Origin: Roridomyces roridus
Taxonomy: Eukaryota; Basidiomycota; Agaricomycetes; Agaricales; Mycenaceae
DNA: 64,000 nucleotides
Assembly: GCA_029378245.1 (NCBI GenBank)
Contig: JARKIF010000002.1
Coordinates: 2,480,001 to 2,544,000, forward strand
Direction: 5' to 3'
Part shown: positions 37,830 through 47,127 of the stretch, one piece after another
Layout of the letters: the number at the start of each line of letters is the position of its first letter
Position numbering within the stretch: the first letter of the stretch is position 1
Notes under the pieces: model-generated
Told to the model about the DNA's origin: nothing
Seen by the model: only the letters and a program-made list of their open reading frames with translations
The model's database searches: none
Program-made: the position numbers and the translations under genes

Positions 37830-38834
37830 TTTGGTGGAGGCGTATCGAGGTTGGCAGGTGAGGAACGAAGAAGCGACACCTGGTTTTTATGGAAAGGTCT
37901 CTTCCGTTACAATCTTACATGTATCCTATCTTGGAAGCCGAGGCTGTAATCGTGTTGACACTGGCCGGTGGCAACGATGACCTTCACGTAACCAAGCATG
38001 CGGTGATCCTGAAGGAAACCGAGAGTAAATGCCACTCTCACTGGAGGATTGAACAGTTCACGGCAGGCTTGGAATCCCACCCCTGATTTAGTGACAACAC
38101 GGAAGTTGTGAATCTATCACAATGGGCGATCCACAACCGGAGTTTCCACGACCTTGAGATTCTCGGAAGCGTCCAGAAACATCCCCCACCGGGGCGGTTG
38201 AGCGGCGGATTTGGGTGGCGGATTTGGGTGGCGGATTGACGTTTCGAATAGCACAGAGATTGTGGCGAATTTCGGCAGTACTGATGCTATGGATGCCCAG
38301 GTATGCCCGTTGAACAGAGTTGAGATTGATGAGTTAGATGGGTCGAAAATGGACGCCTCCACAGGGGTGGTATGCATGTATGACTGAGAAATTGAACGTG
38401 CAAGTCCGGCAGAAGCGCGCAATGGCTATACTTGGAAGACTGACGACAGTCCTCATGGACGATCTCCGTGCCGCCGGATGAAGAGATAATCATGAGCCCT
38501 AAAAAGAGCAAAAGTTTGTCTGTTGGTGTTGGTTACAGAAAGAAGATGCAAGCGGCAATGAATCGCAGGGTCCACAGTACCCGAGGACCAGTGCCAGACG
38601 ACCACAAAGTACGCAACCGCAAATCTCTTGGATATAATGGTGATAATAAATTGGCAAAGGAGGCTGGACGGTGGTCTCAGCAAGCAGGCCGGTCGAGGCC
38701 GATAGGAGGAATTAGCATCATTGATGCGGAACAACGCCAACTTCAGCAGATACAAACAACACGTTCGCGTCTCTTTCCTTTTCAAAAAACTGGGTCAATT
38801 GCTCAGACTTCTCTTTCCTCTCTCCCATCCCAGT
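37830..38834. other. 1-kb intergenic region
   Basis: Between the Zn2Cys6 gene and HOP2. ORFs of up to about 147 codons exist on both strands but overlap each other and show no recognisable domain. A short tandem repeat lies at 38205-38237. Confidence 0.4.
38205..38237. repeat. 13-bp tandem repeat, about 2.5 copies
   Basis: The unit GCGGATTTGGGTG is repeated twice and followed by GCGGATT. Confidence 0.8.
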
Positions 38835-39871
38835 ATGCCTCCGAAAGCAGACGCAAAGAACAAGGACGTCAAGGTCCTCAAGGGCCAGGAGGCAGAAGAC
38901 CTGGTCCTTGAATATGTCAGAAGAGTCTCGCCCCAATTCCATTAATCCTTCGCACCGCAGCCGACGCGTTTCTAGATGAATCGACCCTACGGAGCGGTGG
39001 ATGTCTCAGCAAATCTGAAGGGTAACGACTGTCTCCACACAAGCCTCCGACATGTATAACGTGCAAACACGCCAGGCGCTGTTCCAAAGACGGCTGTCCA
39101 GAAGATCTTGTTGGCCCTGGCGGAAAAGGGCGAGCTGGTTCAAAAGCTTTACGGTATGCACACCCCTGCTCCATCCTGGCCGTCTAGGGTATGTATCCTT
39201 TTTCGACCAGGCAAAACAAGTTTTTTCGTCGCGAATCAAGCGAATATACAAGTCATTCCCACAGAAGAATTAGCAGCACTTGAGAACGAGTACAAGACCA
39301 TTGACGAAAATAATAAATTGCTTGCGGGACAAGTCAAGACCCTGACTTCAGGTTTCTCTACTTTGAATCTGTATCCCAACAATGATACTCAACGAGATTA
39401 GAACTTGGACGGCTGAAAGCCACCCCGACAGACGCCCAGCTAGGATATCCAAATCGCTGAATTAGCTGAAGCTGTTTGTCCATCCCTTCTTCCGCTTTTG
39501 ACATCTCTTTGAAACGGGGTTACCGCATATAGATAAAGAAAACCGACGCTCAGCTTCAGCCCTTTCGATCGGGAGCCCCAGTTATCTCAGCTGAAGACTT
39601 GGAAAAGGTGGATGCCGATTGGACCAAATGGCGGACCGAGTGGATCCGGCGGAAGAAGATATTCAATGAGTGAGTGAAAGATCGACATCCGCTGTTTGTT
39701 TCGCCGACCAATCCTTTCAGCTTTTGGCAGCTCGCCACAGACGCACTGACGCCAGCTGAAGCAGTGAATCTCGCGGAAGACTTGGGAATCGAGCACGATA
39801 CCAACGAGCACGTCGCAGTCGAGCAGGGACCACTTGGGTCCTCGCACAAGAACCTGAAACGGAAGCGCTAA
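38835..39871 (+). CDS. HOP2: meiotic homologous-pairing protein Hop2
   Basis: Partner of Mnd1 that helps Dmc1/Rad51 find the homologous chromosome in meiosis. Seven exons: 38835-38924, 38976-39021, 39076-39153, 39211-39351, 39402-39473, 39533-39669 and 39721-39871. The winged-helix N-terminus is clear (MNRPYGAVDVSANLKGAVPK, then AVQKILLALAEKGELVQKLY). A coiled coil (LAALENEYKTIDENNKLLAG) and a C-terminal helical cap (DADWTKWRTEWIRRKKIFN) follow. One base too many near 39443 (CTAGGATATC) breaks the frame before DIQIAELAEA. The TBPIP/Hop2 family length (about 220-230 residues) agrees. Confidence 0.88.
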
Positions 39872-40376
39872 CGATAGACCGAAACGAAACCCATAGTTTG
39901 TAATAATTCCTACAAGATGTATCGTTACTTGCTGTTGTACTTGCCACTGATGTTTTTCCCGTGTTCAATACGAGATATTCAAAGCTACGAGGATCAATTA
40001 GGACGTGTCGGGAACTTGCACGCGGCCACCGAGGGCTTGAAACCGAACAACTATCGGGTCGGTCGCGGAGTTGAACAAGTGATGTCGGATGCAGTTCTAC
40101 TCAACCAGGTGAAAGCCAAGACGAGCCGGTTCCGTCGGGCAGCGCCATCCCGTCTATTGGCCAACTGAAGCGTGGCTCGAAGGATGTGTTCCACAGCATT
40201 ACGGAACCCTAGAGATTCATTCATATTATTGGATGTGGCGCAGAGACTATATGCGGGGATATTAGAGCCAAGGAGGGACAATGTCAAAGCCATGCACTTG
40301 CCGTACTATAGCTCTCAAGGCCTCCGAGTGTGAATAATTGTGAGAGCAGGTGACGAGAAAACAATTAATCGATTAA
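39872..40376. other. intergenic, 505 bp
   Basis: Convergent side of HOP2 and CBP3. It contains an 83-codon plus-strand ORF at 39917-40168 starting MYRYLLLYLPLMFFPC (signal-peptide-like) and an overlapping antisense ORF. Neither has recognisable content, so I do not call a gene. Confidence 0.35.
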
Positions 40377-41446
40377 TCATGGTACTTGTGCTTCAGTCTT
40401 GTCTTCCCTGACCCGTCCAAAGGCCATTTCGTCCCACGAGATGCTCACAATCTCCTCGTCGCTCAGGCTCTCGAGCCGCACCAACTCCCTCCGCACGTAT
40501 TTGACAATTTCCAGCATCAGCTTCCGGATAGGCCAAGTACTTGTCGGCTTCCTCTGGAGGGAAATCGTGCACACCAGACCCATCGTCGGTCACTGCCTCC
40601 TTGTCAAAGTCCACCTTGGCCGGGTTGACGACAGTTCCGCCCAGAAGGTTAACAGCGCGCCGGAAACTGGGTGCCGAAGGGTCGTCTGGAAACGCAATGC
40701 CAGAGGCACCACGTGCGCCGAGCAGGTTGCGCCAGACAGCGGCGGCCATCTCCATGTCGCCGTTCACGAGGGCAAGGTCAAAGGCGAGGCAGAAGCCGGT
40801 CCATTGCTCCTTGAATATTTTGAGCTGTTGTGACACAAGCCGATCGGGAGCGCGGGCCAGACGCTCTTTTTTGTCGTTTGTTTTTGGCGCGTTGGGGTTG
40901 AGATAAAATGTGGAGGGGTACATGTATGGCGTATAGTCGTGGCTGGGTTGCATGATGTAACGGACGCGGTCCTCCACGTCTTGGAAGTAATGGTCTACGA
41001 TACATTCTCCGAATCGTTTGCCGTATTCCTCGGGAGAGCACGGAAGCGGACGGTGAGCATCCAGATGTGCAGTGTCGTTACTGTAAACCAGGACTGGAAC
41101 GTCGGAGGGAGGCCGCAGACTGAGCGCACAGTAAGTGACGCGCGGACGAAAAAAACGATCAAGACTTGCCTTCCCTCCAGAACGCCTGGTCTTGGTCTGC
41201 TTTTAGACAGCATACCCTCTCATACAAGACAAAAGTTCTTATGGGAGCCTGGCCCTTGGGAGTACCATAGCCTATGAATTTGGCGAGTTTGAGGAAACGT
41301 TCCTGATTTTTTGGCGACTCGAGCACCTTGCGGGTGAGCCAACTGACTGGTCGCTCCGGAACTTGGTTCGAATTGAAGCGTATGGCGCGTGTTGGCGCTG
41401 AGATTCTGCGTAGCCGGCCTGGCGCGAGCAAGGTTCGAGCCAACAT
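40377..41446 (-). CDS. CBP3: cytochrome bc1 assembly chaperone Cbp3
   Basis: Mitochondrial factor that, with Cbp6, binds newly made cytochrome b (ubiquinol-cytochrome c chaperone family). Two exons: 41170-41446 and 40377-41119. The N-terminus is a likely presequence (MLARTLLAPGRLRRISAPTR). Conserved text follows: LESPKNQERFLKLAKFIGYG, LPPTFQSWFTVTTLHIWMLT, VDHYFQDVEDRVRYI and KIFKEQWTGFCLAFDLALVN. The intron needs a GC donor (G|GCAAGT). A GT donor four bases on keeps a frame open but scrambles the conserved block. Two frame breaks are present: a missing base near 41030 (ALP/EEYG) and an extra one near 40520 (YPE/LMLEIV). Confidence 0.85.
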
Positions 41447-42040
41447 GTACGTTCCCGATTCCGGACAATGGATCAAAACTAGATCTTGCCTCTTACCAGC
41501 TATCTCTTGGTCTCGACCGCTACTATCATCTCTCAACGAGGCTACTCAAGTACTCACTCCGACCGATTACCGACCGACCACATCCCGCATGCCTCGTCAC
41601 CCTCGATCTTTGGCTCAAGAAGGCCTGGCGCCTTGACGACTGCAAGTGGGTAGACCGGCCAGGACCCAGCAAGCTTCATGCTCGCGAATCACGTCGAATG
41701 ACTCGGTATGACTCAAGTATTTTCCCACCGTTGGATGCCGCGGGCCCAACCCGCAAAGGCTCCATGATCTTGCGGCCGTCGTACCCCGTGCCGGCGGCAT
41801 TTACAACAATTTCCAGTGCAAGAACGAGCTGGAAGTCGGCGAAGAACCGGGTTCTGTTGTCGACCGACGAGAGGGAAGGGCATCTTAGACCGTCGCTACT
41901 TGTTATAGTGCAGAGACTACGAGAGTTTGAAGCAATAATGGATCCAGACGTCACAGTACAAACAAGAGCCCGATGCTGTGCAGCCGAGCACATTTCTATC
42001 CCTCGACTACTCTACTCTCATCCTCCCGCCCCCATTAATT
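41447..42040. other. divergent promoter region, CBP3 / Rho2-type
   Basis: 594 bp between two opposite start codons. Several ORFs of 60-290 codons cross it but look like translated non-coding DNA, and no motif was recognised. Confidence 0.4.
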
Positions 42041-43060
42041 ATGGCAACACACGCCAGCCAAAACCCTGTCCGTTCCACTGTCCGACTCTCGTCTGCGCCC
42101 TCACCCCCATGCACAGATTCGCAGAAAACTCGTCATTGTCGGAGATGGCATGCATCGTCCTCTCTGCGTCCTACAAGCTTTCTCACAACTCCCAGGTGCC
42201 TGCGGAAAGACCTCACTGCTCTGCTCTTTTGCCCTTGGAGAATTCCCTCGCGACTACGTGAGCACTCGGTTCTCGATCTCCTTCGTACCCGGCTAACCAG
42301 TGTGGCTCTTTCTAGCAACCCAGTAAGCCGAGAAGCATTGCCGTTGCCTGCACACCTTACAAGTATCACAGCCGTTTTCGACAACTACGTCGCTGAAATC
42401 CGCCTCGACGACAAACCAGTCCAATTGGCCCTGTGGGATACGGCGTATGTCACGGTTCACACCGGTGTTTCGTTCTAACCATATTGTGCAGTGGCCAAGA
42501 AGAATATGAGGTGGGCCGTTCCATTTCCTTGTGCGAGCACCCTTCCGACGCGTCTTGCAGCGTTTACGACCAATGTCCTACTCTCTTTCTCATGTCATCC
42601 TGATCGCATTCGCTCTCGACACACCCGACTCTCTCGAAAACGTGACCACCAAGGTACTCGACTAGCGCCCCCTTTGTGCCGCGCCAGAGCATTGACCCTG
42701 CTTTAGTGGATAGAGGAAGTCCGCTCTATTTGTGGCGCCAACATTCCTGTCATCCTTGTTGGATGCAAGGCCGACCTCCGGCCGAACACCGCTCATCCAA
42801 ACACGCCTGACAATCCCTGCCCATGGGTGACTCGCGAACAGGGTGAACGGACCGCCCAAGCCATCGGCGCTCGTGCATATAAGGAATGTTCTGCCCTCAA
42901 AATCGAAGGCGTTGACGAGGTCTTTGAGACCGCCACCCGTGCCAGCATGCTCATGAGAGACGGCGTTCAAGGTGATTCCAGACATCACCGGAGGAAGAGC
43001 AGCGGGGGCAAGGTCGTTGCAGAAAAGGAAGAGCGTGGTGGATGCTGCGTCGTTTGCTAA
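42041..43060 (+). CDS. Rho2-type small GTPase
   Basis: Rho GTPase, by its closest pattern Rho2, which in yeasts regulates cell-wall glucan synthesis and polarity at the plasma membrane. Eight exons: 42041-42067, 42117-42147, 42196-42258, 42316-42322 (7 nt), 42372-42444, 42492-42510 (19 nt), 42561-42653 and 42707-43060. The joined protein has KLVIVGDGACGKTSLL (P-loop), DYQPTVFDNYVAEIRLD (switch I), LWDTAGQEEYERLRPMSY, VGCKADLR and ECSAL. It ends in a basic run and CCVVC, a CaaX box with an extra upstream Cys for palmitoylation. The second intron has a GC donor. All exons fit in phase without correction. Confidence 0.9.
42148..42195 (+). other. GC-AG intron in the Rho2-type gene
   Basis: Donor G|GCATGC, acceptor CCCAG. 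It is required to join GDG to ACGKTS within the nucleotide-binding loop. Confidence 0.8.
42316..42322 (+). other. 7-nt micro-exon in switch I
   Basis: CAACCCA, flanked by TTTCTAG before and GTAAGC after. With neighbours it completes DYQPTVFDNY, the effector loop of Rho2-type GTPases. Confidence 0.8.
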
Positions 43061-43218
43061 ACATCTTCTTTTCTTATATTTACCAGATTCAGTTTTGCAC
43101 GGACGTCTTCGAGCTGAATCCATAGCTGTACATTCTATTCGCCATTGCTATTTCATAGACAATCTGTCGCTGTTCAATGGGGTGTGATTCAAATAAGATA
43201 TGTGCTGATACAGAATTG

Positions 43219-43843
43219 CTATGTCTTCAACTCCCAACTTACGCCGCAGCCACATCCGCTCCCTTTCGCATGTGGGTTATCCAATACTCGGAAGCTGCTC
43301 CCGATGAGCTCCGTCGCAAAGTCAAGAGTTGACCCGTGCAGGAGCGATAGGGAGACCGCGTCGACCAATATATTTGACGGCTGAACAGTGGGGTGACTAA
43401 ATTGACTGGGTAGAGCGAGTCGGCGCGTCTGTGGTGCAAAAAGAGATATGACCTACTAATCGTCCAATGCGCGACTTTTCGCGAGCTCCATCTTGTACTG
43501 GTAGCCATGGCATCCCCCCGACTCGACTGCTATTCGCAGTGCCGCGTTGGGATCGGCCTCACGCGCTGATATCGAGCGGAGTTGCTGGGGAAATAGATAC
43601 ATTTCCAAGGCTGCTTTGAATGTGTTGGGCACATACCTCTGCAGCCCGGTCGGTGACCACCATTTGGGCCTGCTGAGCGGGCAGCAGCTCGACGTCGATT
43701 TCTTCCTGCTCGATGTATTCTGGCGACGGCGAGAAGAGGAGGACTGTCGGCTGCGCGGGTGGTCTGGTAGACATGGCCGCATGCCGAGTTAAAGGACGCG
43801 CATAAAGTGGTGGATGGACCCGTCGGAGTGCTGAACGAAACAT
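43219..43843 (-). CDS. ISA2: mitochondrial iron-sulfur assembly protein Isa2
   Basis: A-type Fe-S carrier needed for mitochondrial [4Fe-4S] proteins. Three exons: 43637-43843, 43457-43584 and 43219-43396. The presequence-like N-terminus (MFRSALRRVHPPLYARPLTR) precedes LRIAVESGGCHGYQYKMEL, which has the first conserved Cys in GGCxGxxY. The last exon gives DAVSLSLLHGSTLDFATELI, SSFRVLDNPHAKGSGCGCGV with the paired C-terminal Cys, and a short end. No frame break. Divergent from SPP2 with 59 bp between starts. Confidence 0.9.
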
Positions 43844-43902
43844 GGGAGTTGATTACAAGCCGTGCCGATCACTGTGACTCTCTCCTCTTGCCATCAACCA
43901 CC

Positions 43903-45243
43903 ATGTCCAACAAGGTCTCATTCACCATCCGCAGACCGACGCCCGTCTCTCGCGATGCCTCCTCTGGCCCAGAATCCGACTCTTCTGGGTTCAAAGTACC
44001 TGCCATTCCTCGCCACCTGACACAAGACTCGGCCCCCGGCAGTCCTCTGAGTCGCAGCCGCACCTCCTCTCCTCCTGCTACTCCCCACGACCCAGACTCC
44101 AGCGACGACGAAGGTGACGGAATGCAGGACGAGCTCGTGACGAGCTTTGACGCCCTAAACGGCGCTCAGCGGTGTGTCTACTCTACTTCCCGTCTACAGC
44201 CATCTCAACTCACATCAGTCCCCTTTCACGACACCTCTTCTACTAGTCTACACGCTCGCAAGAAAGTTCCGCAAGGCCCACTAGTCATACCTGCGCTCAA
44301 GAACCGCGATTGGCGGGAAATGGCACGCAAGAGACGCAGTGCATCACAGTTTGTCCCCGACTCTGCAAAGGCCTCTACTGGCAAAGACGGCAGCGTCGGT
44401 GGTCTCGGTACAAGGGACACGATCAACTCTGGCCCAGTCCTTTCTGGTCTTCAGATGCGGGAAAAAGCGAGGGATGAGGGTGCCGAAGTAGACGACCAGG
44501 AAGTTGAGATGGTGGACGTGAAGGCACAGGAGAATGAGGAAGAAGAGACAGAGGACCAGAAGGCACTCCGCGCAATTTTGGCTGCAGCAGAGGGCATGGT
44601 TGGCGAGGCGCCCGTCATCGACGTCATCAAGCCTGTGTCAGAGACCGACGCCTTCAAACAAGACGTGGACGAGCTTCCGGACGCCGCATCTCTGGAAGAC
44701 TATGACCGTGTACCGGTCGCGCAGTTTGGTCTGGCTCTACTTCGCGGTATGGGGTGGAAGGAGGGTACAGCAGCGTCGAGGAAGCCTGGCAAGGGCCTGG
44801 TCCAGCCGTATCTCCCCGAGGCAAGACCAGCTCTGCTGGGTATCGGGGCAAAGGAACAGGAGGTTTACGACGATGGGTCAAAGAACAAAAAGTCCAAGCG
44901 CCCAGAACGCCGATACGTCCCTGTGATCAAACAAGACAAGGAGGCGAATGGGAGTGGGCGCTCGGAGAATGGCTCTACAACTGTATCGAGACGCAATTCG
45001 AGGTCTCGTTCTCCGAGCCGCCGTGACGACGATCGTAAGCGGGATTCGAGTAGGCGAGACGACTACGACGACCGCAAACGAGAGTCAGGGAGGCGGGACG
45101 ACCGGGATTCAAGCCGACGAGACGACGATCGGAGGCGGGATCGCAGCTACGATGACCGCCGTCGAGAGGACCGCTACGACGACCGCAGGAGGGACTACGA
45201 CAAACGAGATTCTGACCGTTATTCATCCAGTAGTAGGAGGTGA
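43903..45243 (+). CDS. SPP2: pre-mRNA splicing factor Spp2
   Basis: G-patch-type cofactor of the DEAH helicase Prp2 in the spliceosome. Exons 43903-44171 and 44248-45243, intron 76 nt. Regions: KVSFTIRRPTPVS at the start, an acidic Ser-rich stretch, KKVPQGPLVIPALKNRDWRE, and the Spp2 motif YDRVPVAQFGLALLRGMGWK followed by GKGLVQPYLPEARPALLGIG. The C-terminus is a run of RDD/RRD-type repeats (about 80 residues), as in other splicing factors. The motif order matches Spp2/GPKOW. Confidence 0.88.
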   Translation: MSNKVSFTIRRPTPVSRDASSGPESDSSGFKVPAIPRHLTQDSAPGSPLSRSRTSSPPATPHDPDSSDDEGDGMQDELVTSFDALNGAQRCVYSTSRLQPSQLTSVPFHDTSSTSLHARKKVPQGPLVIPALKNRDWREMARKRRSASQFVPDSAKASTGKDGSVGGLGTRDTINSGPVLSGLQMREKARDEGAEVDDQEVEMVDVKAQENEEEETEDQKALRAILAAAEGMVGEAPVIDVIKPVSETDAFKQDVDELPDAASLEDYDRVPVAQFGLALLRGMGWKEGTAASRKPGKGLVQPYLPEARPALLGIGAKEQEVYDDGSKNKKSKRPERRYVPVIKQDKEANGSGRSENGSTTVSRRNSRSRSPSRRDDDRKRDSSRRDDYDDRKRESGRRDDRDSSRRDDDRRRDRSYDDRRREDRYDDRRRDYDKRDSDRYSSSSRR

Positions 45244-45290
45244 TTTATTTACATAGTTTACAACCCGAAATCCACGATTTAAATGAAAAT

Positions 45291-47076
45291 CTAATACCCT
45301 CGCCAGTCCGGAGGAGTAGGAACGTGTGGCCGTCTCAATTCAGGCGGAGTAGTCAATGTATCCGGTGTGCTCGTCTGAAGAGCGGAAGAATGGGTTCCTT
45401 CAGACTGGTTATCATCTGCGTCATGATAATGGCGATACTGCTGGTTGTTGTAGCCTTCAGTAGGAAGTGCATAACCTCCTGGCATCGGGGACGTGCCTGG
45501 AGGGCCGAAAAAGCTGTCGCCCATTGAAGGGGCTCCGACATGTCGACTTGAGGATGCATGGGATTGGGGACCGGACTGAAGGGATGGTAAGCCGCGAAAA
45601 AACAAAGGCGGAGAAGAGCCCTACCGGAGGCACCACGGTGATTCCGATGCCACCAGAAGAGGCACTGCGCGGAGGAGCTGGTCCGCGCGAGCTACCTCCA
45701 TATTCAGAGGTCCCCGTGGGCATCTGAACCGGCCGAATGGAGCCGTTCTACGTATAATAGAATTCAATGAACTGGTTGGGCAAAAATGGTTGAATTCGTA
45801 CCACCGAAGGAGCGCGTCGCACACTCTCAGTTCGAACCGAACCCTGACGCGGGGACATTGCCCTGGCAAAGGCAGAAGGAGCAATAGTATGCTCCGTAAC
45901 CACACTAGGCGCGCGGTTCTGTGGCTGGTTGGGAGTTTGATTTATAAATTCATGAGGAGGTGGAATCGAAGGAAGTGACCCGTTGCCAGATGCAACCACG
46001 GGGATGTAGTTATCAGGCGGAACGGCATAGTGGTCGATCGGATGGGGTGCTTGGTTGTGCACTGGAGTGGGATGGATGTCGTGAAATGGGGTGAACAGCG
46101 GCGACAATGGGGCGGCGGCTGCCGGTACAGTTGGCGGTGCGGGGACCTGGGATTGGAGGCGGCGCTGGCGCTGGTACGGGGACTGGATCTGGTGTCTGGC
46201 GTGCATTGGAAGTGGCAGCAACTGCAGCGGGGAAGTTCCTAAGTGCTGAAGATGGACCAGGTTCCCCGAGAGCATCGTAATCGCCCGTTGGGGAAGCGAG
46301 CTCTCCCTCGTACAAATCTGCATCGTAGTCTTCCAAGTTGAGGTCGGCAAACCCCGCAATGGACGGGTCGTAAATGGTCGAATCGCGTTCGACGCCGAGA
46401 CGGCCGGCCTGGATCCCTTCCCGCAAGCCAAGGGCTCTACCTTCCTCTCGCGCCACATAGATCTTGTGCTGCTCGTGCAATCTTCTCGCGGTTGTTCTGG
46501 ATTTGGCACCTTGGACTTCGGCCTCGTACCTTTCCTGTATGGCAATTGAGGGCTATATTGTATCCAGAACTCGATCATGCTTACCTTTTCTACAATATCG
46601 AACACGGCTTGAGCGCGATTAATTTCCTGTTGTGCTTTGTCCAACTGGAATTTATATAGCCTGTTTGGCGGTGAGCGCAGCAAATGGGCCATATTAAACG
46701 ACGAACCCAAGCGATTCGTTCGCCCTCGCAGCTTCTCTGACAGCGGACCATCTGAAGTATGTGCGAATCGTAGGCGATAGCGAGCGGGGTGACTTTGAAC
46801 CAACCTGGCTTCATTGACACTCTTGAGACGATCGGTTGTCTGTTTCAGATTTTCCTCGGCCGTGTCCGCGCGCAGGGTCTCGAGTCTAAGTTGTTCTGAG
46901 ACGCGAGAGAGTTGTAGCTGAGTTTCTCGGTGTTCACGCTGCTCCAGGAGGAGCAGAGTTGTTAGGTCGCGAGTGGAATATCTATCCTTTGATCGGTGGG
47001 AGTGACGACGCGAAGACTCCGCCTGGGGAGGGGCAGAAGGGGCCGGGATAGGCAGGGGAGGCAGGTCGTAGTCCAT
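45291..47076 (-). CDS. coiled-coil, Pro-rich protein, unknown function
   Basis: Six exons: 46805-47076, 46707-46751, 46585-46660, 45802-46534, 45625-45747 and 45291-45575. The N-terminal third is a charged coiled coil (LLLLEQREHRETQLQLSRVS, LDKAQQEINRAQAVFDIVEK, RLHEQHKIYVAREEGRALGL). The rest is disordered with Pro-rich text (PVPVPAPAPPPIPG) and Ser-rich ends. At 46141-46144 a run of four G has one base too many for the frame to join PIPGP to APPTVPAAAA. I do not recognise the family. It is divergent from TTI1 with a 51-bp gap holding a CACGTG box. Confidence 0.6.
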
Positions 47077-47127
47077 TTGTGACTGGAAGCAGTGACCGGC
47101 ACGTGGGCGCAGCGCCAATCACCGTCG
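47077..47127. promoter_or_regulatory. shared promoter with CACGTG box
   Basis: 51 bp between the coiled-coil gene and TTI1 starts; CACGTG at 47100-47105. Confidence 0.5.

Noticed and set aside
39917..40168. small secreted protein (MYRYLLLYLPLM...)
   Set aside because: Overlapped by an equally long antisense ORF and no homologous text; kept only as an intergenic note.
41389..42261. 290-codon ORF over CBP3 promoter and Rho2 exons
   Set aside because: It conflicts with the well-supported Rho2 exon chain and shows no domain.
45000..45240. tandem repeat in SPP2 tail as a mobile or regulatory repeat
   Set aside because: It is the coding of the Arg/Asp-rich C-terminal tail, in frame.
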